Of a stretch of DNA of 64,000 bases, positions 34,741-47,825 are shown piece after piece (position 1 is the first letter of the stretch; each line of letters opens with the position of its first letter). This stretch comes from Begonia masoniana. Lineage: Eukaryota > Streptophyta > Magnoliopsida > Cucurbitales > Begoniaceae. The notes beneath the pieces were generated by a model. It made no database searches, was not told where the DNA came from, and saw only the letters and a list, made by a program, of their open reading frames with translations. A program made the translations under genes and the position numbers. The stretch lies in contig CM039512.1 in assembly GCA_022432975.1 (NCBI GenBank), forward strand, positions 34,965,730 to 35,029,729. The letters are read 5' to 3'.

Positions 34741-36105
34741 AAAAAGTAAAATGATTAAAATATATTAGAGTGGGTTGGGCTTGGGAATGGACCGGTTATG
34801 CATGTTTCAGGTGTTAACTTGAATTTGTTGTGTTAACTCATCGTTCAATGTTTTCACAGTTCAGCCGATTTTTGACTTTCAAAACCGTGGACCGCAGGTT
34901 TTAGAGATTCAGATCCGTGTCGATTCCTTACCTTCATAGAGTAGGCACAGACAGGGCCGAACTGCCACATCCGTTCCTGAACAGCAGGTTTGGGCCAATT
35001 TTGCTCATCCATAGTGACATTTTATAGCACTTTAAAGAATTGTTTTTTGAAAGAATATTTCTATATGGATTTTTCACGTAAAATATTGTGTAAATTGCAT
35101 ATGAACCTTTGAAATTAGGGTTTGAAGAATAAATAGGTACTAGATTTTTTTTTATGCGGATAGTTCTTGAGATTAGAACAATTAGCCATTGAGTTTTTGT
35201 AGTTAGGGTGTCATCAATGCAATTATGTTATTTTAGGTGAAGTGTATTTGTCTGCTGGGTGATTTCCAGGAAGTTGCGATTTTGGCGAGTGCTGATTTGT
35301 CAAAGGAAAGTTTTAGCCTCTAGAACCTTGATATCTTCAGCATAAATATATTATAATCTTATAATCGTTTGTAAAATGAGAGACATTCTTTTTTAAATGA
35401 TATTTTAATTAATAATATAAATTAAATTAATGAAACATTCTCTTTTGTGAAAAAAAAAAAAAAAATAATATTAGTTATGACGGTAGTTAAATTGTTGATG
35501 GTCAAAATATCAGGTCAAATTTTTTCAAAATAATAGTTTAGGTTGTCAAGCGCCATAAATATTGAGGTTAAATATTACAAACATTGCATCTCACCATAAA
35601 TTTAATGAATTTACCACGACATGGGTTGTTTGCTGACGTTCGAGAAGTCAAGAATAAATTTTTTAAGACATTATTTGTACTATCAGTTTTCTAGACTCCT
35701 CAGGTCACAAACTCTCCTGCACTTTATGCTATATTTTTTTGATCGTTAATCTTTATTTACTATGATATTGTCAAAATTCAATACAAGTAAAACATTTATT
35801 AGTTCATAATTAATAATTTGACAAACTATCATCTGCCTATACTTGTCATTGTCTGATTTATAAAATTATTTTCCTTTTTATTTACGTAGTATCTTCTCAT
35901 AATCTTTAAAAATTTTAATTGAAAAATTAGACATGAAAATAACGTACACAAATAGTGAAACATTATGACTACATATAAACTGTCAAAGATTTATTTCATA
36001 TAGTCAAATATTAATGTGACAGCCCACCATGTGAAGATTAAAAGGGTCAAACTGACACGGGGTCCCTTAGAAAGGAAATCGTGTAACCCACGAAATAAGA
36101 TAAGT
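34741..36105. other. AT-rich flank, copy 2
   Basis: Matches 18902-20284. Single-base losses relative to copy 1 are dense in the first several hundred bases and become rarer toward 36105. Confidence 0.55.
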
Positions 36106-36110
36106 GCTCG

Positions 36111-38491
36111 TGTAGCACCCGGCCTTTTTGTCTGTAATTATTTCCCGAATCACTTTGCGGGAGTAATTTAATATTAATACAATATGTGTTTTGTTGGGAA
36201 CCAAACAAATGTGTAACTAAACAAAACACTAAGTTTGAAATGCATGGAAGGGAAAATTGGAGAGAAATTAAGATTGGTGGGAGATAGCCAATGGATAGCT
36301 GACACTTGGCAGCTTGTTGAAGAAGCTAAGTCCTTCCTCCTACATGAAATCTGCATTTCACTTCTCTGCTTCTTCCCTTCCCTCTCTGTTTTCTCTCTTC
36401 CAGGCGACTGAAACAAAGTTCCACACTTTGTTTCTCCTACATTCTTCTGTTTTCTTCAGTGAAGGTAATTTCCCATCGATAGTTAACAAGTTTAACTACA
36501 CTGTATTGATTTTAAGAAGTTTAGGGTTAATGACCGTATAATAACATTTTAGGTTCACCATCTACTGAAACCGAGACGTTCAAGACTTCTAACCCCGCAG
36601 CAAACAGGTAAGTTCATATCTGTAGGTTGGCTCTTAAGGCCCTACATCAAGGAGGTACTAGGAATTTCTTCTGTCGGGTGTTTTCGGGTAGAAGGATTAG
36701 AGTTATGTTCTGTGTTTTCCCTGTTACGTTTCTGTTGTTTAATTGTTGTTCTCTGCCGTTTAAGTTGAAGCACTGTACTCGATCATGCATACACGTTTTT
36801 TTTCCCGAAAGTTCATGCAAAACCATTTTCTGTATACTGTTTGAAACTAAACAAGATAAAATCTGACTGAAATGTATTGGTTAAGTGCAGGACGGGGACT
36901 GGCCCCAGATCTGTTTCTGTTTTGTGTTACTGTTTGGGCCTAATAGTGCACCCACTGTTCGCCAGTTCCCCTATAAGCCCCACTTATACCCCTCTGCCAC
37001 TGAAACGTAATGTAATGTTCTGTCACTGTATTCTGAAAACCGCATGCATAGCATTTTGCATCACTGCATATTTATTATGTTCTAAACATAGATGAACTCT
37101 CTGATGTAGGTACTGAACCAGAAAATGAGGACTTTGTGCCTCAATCTGATGAATAGGTGGCTGGTGGTTCAAGCTCTCGGGTTGGTTGTGGCTGCCAGAC
37201 AAATTCCCGACTGAGAGAGTGAAATTCTAAACTATGTTCTGTTTATGTATTTAAAACTTCTGTTTTGGAAATTCTGCAAATATATGTAGGTTTTGTACTG
37301 ATCCTCAGATTTTAAAACAATGCACAGATTTTGATGTTTAAGTTTTAAAAACTACTGTATTTGAAGGTTGAATTCATGTTCTGAAGTATTCTGAAATGGT
37401 TGGAATATTTTCTGTTAGTCTATGCATGGATGGTCTCTGGTTTTTGAGCTATCTATGCAGTGTGATTATTCTTAAGTTTCTGTTATGCCTTCTGCTGTGC
37501 TCGAGAACCATGTTTTGAAGTGGTTTGAGAATCTGAGACGTTTATGTCTTCTGTTTTTATGCTCTCTGTCTGAGAGTCTTCCTGTCAAAAGTTGTAAATT
37601 TTGTCTTTAAAACTTTACATCCACCGATTGGTTTGTTCACCTTGTTGTAGTTTATATCCACCGATCACTGTTCACTTTTGTCTTATTATATCCACGATTT
37701 CACTGTTCACATCCACCGATTTCTTTGTTCACCTTGTTGTAGTTTACATCCACTGATCACTGTTCACTTTTGTCTTATTATATCCACCGATTGCACTGTT
37801 CACATCCACCGATTTCTTTGTTCACCTTGTTGTAGTTTACATCCACCGATCACTGTTCACTTTTGTCTTATTATATCCATCGATTTCACTGTTCACATCC
37901 ATCGATTTCTTTATTCACCTGTTGTAGTTTACATCTACCGATCACTGTTCACTTTTGTCTTATTATATCTACCGATTTCACTGTTCACATCCACCGATTT
38001 CTTGTTCACCTTGTTGTAGTTACATCCACCGATCACTGTTCACTTTTGTCTTATTATATCCACTGATTGCACTGTTCACATCCACCGATTTCTTTGTTCA
38101 TCTTGTTGTAGTTTACATCCACCGATCACTGTTCACTTTTGTCTTATTATATCAACCGATTTCACTGTTCACATCCACCGATTTCTTTGTTCACCTTGTT
38201 GTAGTTTACATCCACCGATCACTGTTCACTTTTGTCTTATTATATCCACTGATTTTACTGTTCACGTCCACCGATTGCACTGTTTCATTCTCCTTCTGCC
38301 ATTCATTCTGTAGTCTAGTTTTTTTTAACTGTTTCTTTTTCTCTATTTTGATTCCAAATCCCGAAAATGTTTTCTTTCTCTGTTAAAAGTTCAGTGTGTT
38401 TTCTGTTTGTTTACAAAAAAAAAATAGTCCCCGTTTTGAAATTTCCTAGAGTGATGGCTCCTCGTCCCCGACCGGGTCGGGGGTCGTCACA
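36111..38491 (+). repeat. 5' LTR, Tekay-like copy 2
   Basis: 2381 bp; nine bases shorter than its copy 1 counterpart because of scattered one-base losses. The 93-bp minisatellite lies at about 37620-38285. Confidence 0.95.
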
Positions 38492-38649
38492 GTTATGGTA
38501 TCAGAGTGACAAGGTTTTAAAAATGGTTCTGTAAAATGTCTGACTGCGCAACCCGCCACGTGAGATCGTCTACCAACTGTAAGTGTTTTTATTCCCGTAA
38601 AAGTCCTGTTTATTAAATTAGGTTATTCTGTTTATAGGGTTTCTTAAAA

Positions 38650-41600
38650 ATGGTGAGAGGGCATCAGGAAGAGTCAAGCGAAAGCTCTCGTGCCATTGAC
38701 CGACTAACCGAACTGGTGGGTGTACAGTCCCGTATGGTTGAACGTTTGATGGCCAGAGAAGATAACGAAAATAACAACTATGGTAATGCTCCGCGTGACA
38801 CCAGTGGAGATAGATTCAGAAGACTCCAGCCGCCTGCATTCGATGGACTATCTACTGACCCGATTAACGCTGAAGAAGGGTTCGGCAGATTGAACAAATG
38901 TTTAACTATGCCGAGGTGGAGGAGAGCAAGAAGGTCACATGTGCCACGTTTCATCTCACAAAGAGTGCCGGTTTTTGGTGGGATACTGTGCGGTCCACTA
39001 CGTGGCACTGAGCTGGGAGGGATTTAAGAATATCTTTTACGAGAAGTATTTCGACCGCGGTGTGAGGAAGGAAAAGTTGATTGAGTTCTCTCGGCTACGA
39101 CAGTATGGATCGGTGACTGAATACGTTCAGAAGTTTGAATCCTTATCCCGCTATGCACCTCATTTGGTGGCCACTGATGAAAACAAGGTGCACCAATTTA
39201 TTCAGGGTTTGAAGCTGGACCTCTTATGAGAGATTTCTTACGGCGGATTGATGAGGCACCGTACACAAAGTGGTGGCCAAGGCCAATCAATTGGAGGCCT
39301 TAGAAGCAAAGTCCCAGAGACAGAGAGATCAATCAAGAGGGATTATCCGGAATGTTCCTCAACAACAACAACAGAGAAGTCAGAATTTGCAACCCCAACA
39401 GCAGCAGAACAGGGGCACTAAGAGTCCTAATGAGACCACCAATTATCAAGACAAAGGAAAGAGACCAATGGGGGCTCCTCAATTTTCAGCATGCCCGCGA
39501 TGCCAGAAACTTCACAGAGGAGAATGCAGATTTATTATCGGCCAATGTTTCTGATGTGGCAAAGGAGGCCATCATGTTCGGGATTGCCTGATGCCGGACA
39601 CGAGACCAAACCTTGCAGTACCAAGGGTTTTTGCAATGATGGAGGACGTTGATGATGCTGATCAGCACACAGCAATTACAGATACAATTTTGATATGTGA
39701 TGCACCTGCTTATACCTTGTGGGACACGGGGGCCACACATTCGTTCGTGGCAATAGACTTCGTAGTTAGACAGAAGTTTTGTTGTACGCCGTCAGATCAA
39801 CCCTACAACATTATGCTACCGTCCGGAGAGTTTATGCACTCCGAGCAGGTTGTACGGGGGTGATATAGTGTCAGTAGGAGACCAGAAGTTGTATGCCAGT
39901 CTTATCGTTATCGGTATGAAAGAATATGATGTGATTCTGGGGAAGGATTGGCTGTTTAGACATCACGCCACCATCAACTGTAGGTCCAGGCTTGTGTCGT
40001 TTAAACGCCTGAACGAGGTAGAACTCTCCTATCAGGTAGTACCAAAGGAACACCGTATGCCTGCTATATCTTCCTTGAAAGCTCAACAACTGATGAGGTC
40101 AGGATGCATCGGATTTCTTGCCCACGTAGTGGATGTTCAAAGGCAAAATGAGGTGGAATTTCAAAATATTCCAGTAGTTCGAGACTTCACAGAGGTTTTC
40201 TTAGATGACTTACCAGGATTGCCACCTGATCGCGAAATCGAGTTTGAGATTGATGTATATCCTGGTGCTGAACCAGTATCAAAGAATCCGTACCATATGG
40301 CACCGATTGAGCTGAGGGAGTTGAAGGCTCAGCTAAAGGAATTGGTGGATAAGGGTTTTGTGCGCCCTAGTTTTTCTCCGTGGGGTGCTCCAGTCTTGTT
40401 TGTTAAGAAGAAGGATGGGTCCCTACGGATGTGCATTGATTACCGGGAGCTGAACAAGTTGACCATCAAGAATAAGTACCCGTTGCTGAGGATTGACGAT
40501 TTATTTGACCAGCTACACGGGGCTCAGGTATTCTCGAAGATCGATTTGCGCTCCGGTTATTACCAGTTGAAGGTCAGGGCTGATGATATTCCAAAGACCG
40601 CCTTCAGGACCCGGTACGGACATTACGAGTTTTTGGTGATGTCGTTCGGGTTGACTAATGCCCCTGCGACATTTATGGACTTGATGAATAGGATATTCCA
40701 GGAGTTCTTGGACAAATTTGTAATCGTCTTCATCGACGACATCCTGATTTATTCTCAGAACGAGGAAGAGCATAAAGAGCACTTGGCTATTGTGTTGTCA
40801 ACTCTAAAACAGCATCAATTATATGCTAAGCTATCAGTGTGTGAATTCTGGTTGAATAGGATTAATTTCCTAGGCCACGTGGTGTCTGCAGAGGGAGTTT
40901 CCGTGGATCCAGCCAAGATTCTGACAGTGAAAGAATGGCCGAGACCGAGAAATGCCAGTGAGGTACAGAGTTTTATTGGGTTAGCTAGTTATTAGAGAAA
41001 GTTTATTCAAGGGATTTTCTTGATAGCAAAGTCTATGACCATCTTAACGATCCTCGTACAAGTGGTCTGAAGCTTGTGAAGGATACCAAGTACAAGTGGT
41101 CTGAAGCTTGTGAAGTGAGTTTTCAGACACTTAAGCAGAAATTAACTATTGCCCCACTATTAGTATTGCCAGTTGAAGACGGCAAATTCAGCGTATACTG
41201 TGATGCGTCCAAGGTTGGCTTGGGATGTGTATTAATGCAAGAAGGAAAAGTTGTAGCATACGCATCCAGACAATTGAAGAACCATAAACAAAACTACCCT
41301 ACACATGACCTCGAGCTAGCGGCAGTCGTATTTGCTCTGAAAGTATGGAGACACCCCTTGTACGGACAATCGTGTGAGGTATTTTCTGATCACAAGAGCC
41401 TGAAGTACATATTTACCTAGAAAGAACTAAACATGAGACAAAGACGGTGGTTAGAATTTGTGAAAGATTACGATGTTGAGATTAAATACCATCCTGGTAA
41501 AGCTAATGTGGTAGCTGATGCACTGAGCAGGATGCCAGCTACTATGCAACTGCCTATGTCGGCCGTATCAATGCCTTTGAGGACAGAGATACAGAAGTTT

Positions 41601-43088
41601 GATATGGAGATAGTTTCTGGGCTATCGGCCATACTAGCGGACTTGACACTGCGGCCCACCGTCCTGGACCGAATTAAGGAGGCCCAAAAGACCAATTCAA
41701 AGGAAATGGCTGATATTGTGAGCAAGTTACCTATGGCCTCTTCCGGTTTCAGTTACTCGGGAGATGGTATTTTGAAGTTCAAAAACAGATGGTATGTTCC
41801 GAAAGACGAAGAGCTACGGAAGCACATCTTGTCAGAAGCCCATTCATCTTCTTTCTTTGTGCATCCTGGAAGCACAAAGATGTATCAGGACTTGAAACTT
41901 CACTTCTGGTGGCCGAATATGAAGAATGAAGTGGCCAAATATGTGGAGTCGTGCATGATATGTCAACAGGTCAAAGCTGAACATCAACGACCAAGTGGAA
42001 CGCTTCAGCCTCTCCCGATCCCCGAATGGAAATGGGAGAACATAGCGATGGATTTTGTTGTTGGCCTACCAAGAACAGCTAAGTGCCATAATAGCCTTTG
42101 GGTTATAGTGGACAGATTGACGAAGTCGGCCCACTTTCTACCTGTGAAGACGACGTACTCCATGGATCAGTACGCAGAGCTGTATATTAATGAGATTATT
42201 AAGCTGCATGGCATTCCTGTATCAATCATCTCAGACCGTGATCCCAGATTCACTTCCAGGTTTTGGAGAAATTTGCAGAACTCCTTGGGTACAAAGTTGG
42301 ATTTCAGTACGGCATTTCATCCACAGACTGACGGACAATCTGAGAGAACAATTCAAATACTGGAAGATATGTTAAGATCGTGCGTATTGGAATTTCATGC
42401 TCCTTGGAGTAGATATTTGCCACTCGTGGAGTTTGCTTACGACAATAGTTACCAGGCTACAATTGGCATGGCTCCTTATGAAGCTCTGTACGGCAGAAAG
42501 TGTAGATCCCCATTGTGTTGGGATGAGGTCGGAGAAACCAAGCTTATCGACCCTGAGATATTACAGCAGATGTCCGAGGTGATAGCTGCTATCAAACAAC
42601 GAATAAAGATTGCTCAGAGTCGACAGAAGAGTTATGCAGACCATAGAAGAAGAGACTTAGAGTTCGCTGAGGGCGATGAGGTATTCTTGAAAGTGTCGCC
42701 TTTCAAGGGTGTAATGAGATTCGGTAAGAAAGGAAAGCTCAGCCCACGGTTTATTGGCTCATTTTCCATTTTGAAGCGTGTGGGAAACATGGCTTATAGA
42801 CTACAGTTGCCAGCGTCAATGGATGGAGTTCACAATGTCTTCCATGTTTCGATGCTGAGAAAATGTGTACGAGATCCAACTTAGATCGTGAAACAGGTGG
42901 ACTTTGATATCATGCCGACGCTGACATATGAAGAAAGGCCCATACAGATACTGGATACCTCACTCAAAGTGTTGCGCAATCGAGTGGTCCCATTGGTGAA
43001 AGTTTTATGGCAAAATCATAATGTAGAGGAAGTCACATGGGAAAGACAAGAGGATGTCAGGGCATAGTATCCAGACCTCTTTGCTTAG
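38650..43088 (+). pseudogene. Tekay-like gag-pol polyprotein, copy 2 (broken)
   Basis: Same domain order as copy 1, with RT FIDD at 40729-40740. It keeps the shared stops (for example the stop in the zinc knuckle, the one after ASY and the one after KYIFT). It adds private one-base changes: losses near 38877, 39001, 39249, 39267 and 41021, and a gain in a G run at 39859. In the integrase it is better preserved than copy 1: one ORF of 483 codons (41433-42884) runs from RNase H through integrase to the chromodomain start. Confidence 0.93.
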
Positions 43089-43128
43089 GAAAATTTTGAG
43101 GACAAAATTTCTGTTAAGGTGGGTGGAA

Positions 43129-45652
43129 TGTAGCACCCGGCCTTTTTGTCTGTAATTATTTCTCGAATCACTTTGCGAGATTAATTTAATATTAATACAA
43201 TATGTGTTTTGTTGGGAACAAAACAAATGTGTAACTAAACAAAACACTAAGTTTGAAATGCATGGAAGGGCAAATTGGAGAGAAATTAAGGTTAGTAGGA
43301 GATAGCCAATGGATAGCTGACACTTGGCAAGGTTAGTAGGAGATAGCCAATGGATAGCTGACACTTGGCAGCTTGTTGAACAAGCTAAGTCCTTCCTCCT
43401 ACGTGAAATCTGCATTTCACTTCTCTGCTTCTTCCCTTCTCTCTATGTTTTCTCTCTTCCAGGCGACTGAAACAAAGTTCCACACTTTGTTTCTCCTGCA
43501 TTCTTCTGTTTTCTTCAGTGAAGGTAATTTCCCATCGATAGTCAACAAGTTTAACTACACTATTATTGATTTTAAGAAGTTTAGGGTTAATGACCGTATA
43601 ATAACATTTTAGGTTCACCATCTACTGAAACCGAGACGTTCAGGACTTCTAACCTCGTAGCAAATAGGTAAGTTCATATCTGTAGGTTGGCCCTTAAGGC
43701 CCTACATCAAGGAGGTACTAGGAATTTCTTCTGTCGAGTGTTTTCGGGTAGAAGGATTAGAGTTATGTTCTGTGTTTTCCCTGTTACGTTTCTGTTGTTT
43801 AATTGTTGTTCTCTGCCGTTTAAGTTGAAGCACTGTACTCGATCATGCATACACGTTTTTTTTCCCGAAAGTTCACGCAAAACCGTTTTCTGTACACTGT
43901 TTGAAACTAAACAAGATAAAATCTGACTGAAATATATTGGTTAAGTGCGGGACGGGGACTGGCCCCCAGATATGTTTCTGTTCTTTTCTGTATTACTGTT
44001 TGTGCCTAATAGTGCACCCACTGTTCGCCAGTTCCCCTATAAGCCTCATTTATACCCCTCTGCCACTGAAACGTAATGTAATGTTCTGTCAATGTATTCT
44101 GAAAACCGCATGCAGAGCATTTTGCATCACTGCATATTTATTATGTTCTTACTGAGTTTTAGACTCATAGGTGAACTCTCTGATGTAAGTACTGAACCAG
44201 AAAATGAGGACTTTGTGCCTCAATCTGATGAATAGGTGGCTGGTGGTTCGAGCTCTCAGGTTGGTTGTGGCTGCCAGACAAATTCCCGACTGAGAGAGTG
44301 AAATTCTAAACTATGTTCTGTTTATGTATTTAAAACTTCTGTTTTGGAAATTCTGCAAATATATGTTAGGTTTTGTACTGATCCTCAGATTTTAAAACAA
44401 TGCACAGATTTTGATGTTTAAGTTTTAAAAACTACTGTATTTGAAGGTTGAATTCATGTTCTGAAGTATTCTGAAATGGTTTGGAATATTTTCTGTTAGT
44501 CTATGCATGGATGGTCTCTGGCTTTTTGAGCTATTTATGCAGTGTGATTATTCTTAAGTTCTTGTTATGCCTTCTGCTGTGCTCGAGAACCATGTTTTGA
44601 AGTGGTTTGAGAATCTGAGACGTTTATGTCTTCTATGTTTATGCTCTCTGTCTGTGAGTCTTCCTGTCAAAAGTTGTAAATTTTGTCTTTAAAACGTTAC
44701 ATCCACCGATTGGTTTGTTCACCTTGTTGTAGTTTACATCCACCGATCACTGTTCACTTTTGTCTTATTATATCCACCGATTTCACTGTTCACATCCACT
44801 GATTTCTTTGTTCACCTTGTTGTAGTTTACATCCACCGATCACTGTTCACTTTTGTCTTATTATATCTACCGATTGCACTGTTCACATCCACTGATTTCT
44901 TTGTTCACCTTGTTGTAGTTTACATCCACCGATCACTGTTCACTTTTGTCTTATTATATCCACCGATTTCACTGTTCACATCCACCGATTTCTTTGTTCA
45001 ACTGATTGTAGTTTACATCCACCGATCACTGTTCACTTTTGTCTTATTATATCCACCGATTTAACTATTCACATCCACTCACTGTTCACTTTTGTCTTAT
45101 TATATCCACCGATTTCACTGTTCACATCCACCGATTTCTTTGTTCACCTTGTTGTAGTTTACATTTACCGATCACTGTTCCCTTTTGTCTTATTATATCC
45201 ACCGATTGCACTGTTCACATCCACTGATTTCTTTGTTCACCTTGTTGTAGTTTACATCCACCGATCACTGTTCACTTTTGTCTTATTATATCCACCGATT
45301 TCACTGTTCACACCCACCGATTTCTTTGTTCACCTTGTTGTAGTTTACATCCACCGATCACTGTTCATTTTTGTCTTATTATATCCACCGATTTCACTGT
45401 TCACGTCCAACGATTGCACTGTTTCATTTCTCCTTCTGCCATTCATTTTGTAGTCTAGTTTTTTTTAACTGTTTCTTTTTCTCTGTTTTGATTCCAAATC
45501 CCGAAAATGTTTTCCTTCTCTGTTAAGCTTTAAGGTTTTACTCTTAAAAGTTCAGTCTTTTTTCTGTTTGTTTACAAAAAAAAAATAGTCCCTGTTTTGA
45601 AATGTCCTAGAGTGATGGCTCCTCGCCCCCGACCGGATCGGGGGTCATCACA
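43129..45652 (+). repeat. 3' LTR, Tekay-like copy 2
   Basis: 2524 bp; carries the same 41-bp duplication as the copy 1 3' LTR (units from about 43288 and 43329). The minisatellite lies at about 44695-45415. Confidence 0.95.
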
Positions 45653-45692
45653 GCTCGGGTGCTAAGTGTAGGCAAAATCCGATGAGAAAGAA

Positions 45693-47410
45693 TGTGATGA
45701 CCCGGATGTGCACGTATGGTACGATGGCTGCCCAAACCGGAACTCGGATGGCGGTACGTCCGCGCGGGCGAACCGGAAGGTGACAGATCGTAAAAGAGGG
45801 GGCCGTCACAATCCCACATCGCTTGGGGAAGTATGTGGAAATGAAACATATGAAAGAGATCCCTCCCAACATAGCAAGACGCGTTTTGGAGCACAATTGA
45901 CAACGGATCCCATAAGAACTCCGAAGTTAAAAGTGCTTCGGCGAGAGCAATTCCAGGTTGGGTGACCTTCTAGGAAGTTCTCGCCAAACAAAGCCGTGAA
46001 GGGGAGGATATTGGGCTACGGCCCAATCCCCAGAGCGAACAATATCTTGCTGGGAAAAAGGGGTCATTACAAATGGTATCAGAGCTGTACCCAACCAGAA
46101 ATGTATAGCCAACGAGGACATTGGCCCCGAGGGGGGTGATTGGATGACCCGGATGTGCGTATGGTACGATGGCTCATGAATCGGAACTCGGATGGAGGTA
46201 CGTCGCGCGGTCCGAACCGGAAGGTGACAGATCGTAAAAGAAGGGGGTCGTCACAATCCCACATCGCTTGGGGAAGTTGTGGAAATGAAAAAATAGTAAG
46301 AGATCCCTACCCCAATAGCAAGACCAGTTTTGGAGGCACAATTGACCACGGATCCCATAAGAACTCCGAAGTTTAAAAGTGCTTCGGCGAGAGCAGTCTC
46401 AGGTTGGGTGACCTTCTAGGAAAGTTTCTCGCCAACACAAAGCCGTGAGGGGAGGATATTGGGATACGGCCAATCCCCAGAGCGAACAATATCTTGCTGG
46501 GAAAAGGGGTCATTACAAATGGTATCAGAGCCTGTACCCAACCAGAAATGTAGCCAACGAGGACATTGGGCCCTCGAGGGGGGTGATTGTGATGACCCGG
46601 ATGTGCACGTATGGTACGATGGCTGCATGAATCGGAACTCGGATGGCGGTACGTCCGCGCGGGCGAACCGGAAGGTGACAGATCGTAAAAGAGGGGGTCG
46701 TCACAATCCCACATCGCTTGGGGAAGTATGTGGAAATGAAACATATGTAAGAGATCCCTCCCAACATAGCAAGACGCGTTTTGGAGCACAATTGACAACG
46801 GATCCCATAAGAACTCCGAAGTTAAAAGTGCTTCGGCGAGAGCAATTCCAGTTTGGGTGACCTTCTGGGAAGTTCTCGCCAAACAAGCCGTGAGGGGAGG
46901 ATATTGGGCTACGGCCCAATCCCCAGAGCGAACAATATCTTGCTGGGAAAAGGGGTCATTACAAATGGTATCAGAGCCTGTACCCAACCAGAAATGTAGC
47001 CAACGAGGACGTTGGGCCCCCGAGGGGGGGTGATTGTGATGACCCGGATGTGCATGTATGGTACGATGGCTGCACGAACCGGAACTCGGATGGCGGTACG
47101 TCCGCGCGGGCGAACCGGAAGGTGACAGATCGTAAAAGTAGGGGTCGTCACAATCCCACATCGCTTGGGGAAGTATGTGGAAATGAAACATATGTAAGAG
47201 ATCCCTCCCAACATAGCAAGACGTGTTTTGGAGCACAATTGACAACGGATCCCATAAGAACTCCGAAGTTAAAAGTGCTTCGGCGAGAGCAATTCCAGGT
47301 TGGGTGACCTTCTGAGAAGTTCTCGCCAAACAAAGCCGTGAGGGGAGGATATTGGGCTACGGCCCAATCCCCAGAGCGAACAATATCTTGCTGGAAAAAG
47401 GGTCATTACA
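45693..47410 (+). mobile_element. Cassandra-like TRIM array, four LTRs, copy 2
   Basis: LTRs lie at 45693-46071, 46141-46517, 46588-46963 and 47035-47410, with internal domains of about 70 bp. The second LTR (46141-46517) has no counterpart in copy 1 and carries many scattered indels and substitutions, including in its 5S-derived segment and its first bases. The other three match copy 1 closely. Confidence 0.9.
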
Positions 47411-47825
47411 ATGAAAGTAGTAAAATGTAAGAAAAATGCAAATGAAATGAAAGATGAATAAAATGAGAAGGTGGCCGAGAGTGAGGGGAAGAAAATGGCA
47501 TGAGATGATAACGAGATGAAGATGTAGATGAAGAAATGATAAGATGAAGATGAAGAAAAATGCAAGAAAATAAAGTGGAGTGTGTGAGAGTGTTATGGCC
47601 GAAATGGTGATAATAAAATGCAAGAAAATAAATTGGATGAGGAGAAGATGGAGTTACCCTTGGCGGACATGAGGAGCTATCTCACGTTTGAGCTCTCGGG
47701 TGCACATTTTCCTAGAGGAAAACGACCACCTTATACCTAGGTTTTCGTCCTCAAACCCAAATCTTAAGAGAAAAGGGTGAGGGAAAGATTACGAATTAAC
47801 CTAGCAACCCGAGGGCTAGGAGAAT
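47411..47825. other. Purine-rich spacer, copy 2
   Basis: Counterpart of 31148-31564; no recognised feature. Confidence 0.55.

Larger units (their letters stand above)
36111..45652 (+). mobile_element. Full-length Tekay-like chromovirus, copy 2
   Basis: Same element and same flanking duplication GCTCG (36106-36110 and 45653-45657) as copy 1. LTRs are at 36111-38491 and 43129-45652, the primer binding site at 38496, and the purine tract just before 43129. The identical target site shows that the whole locus was duplicated rather than inserted twice. Confidence 0.95.

Noticed and set aside
46373..47329. 318-codon minus-strand ORF and several shorter ORFs on both strands
   Set aside because: They run through the Cassandra-like LTR array and repeat with its period; similar frames exist on the other strand. 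They are by-products of repeated non-coding DNA.
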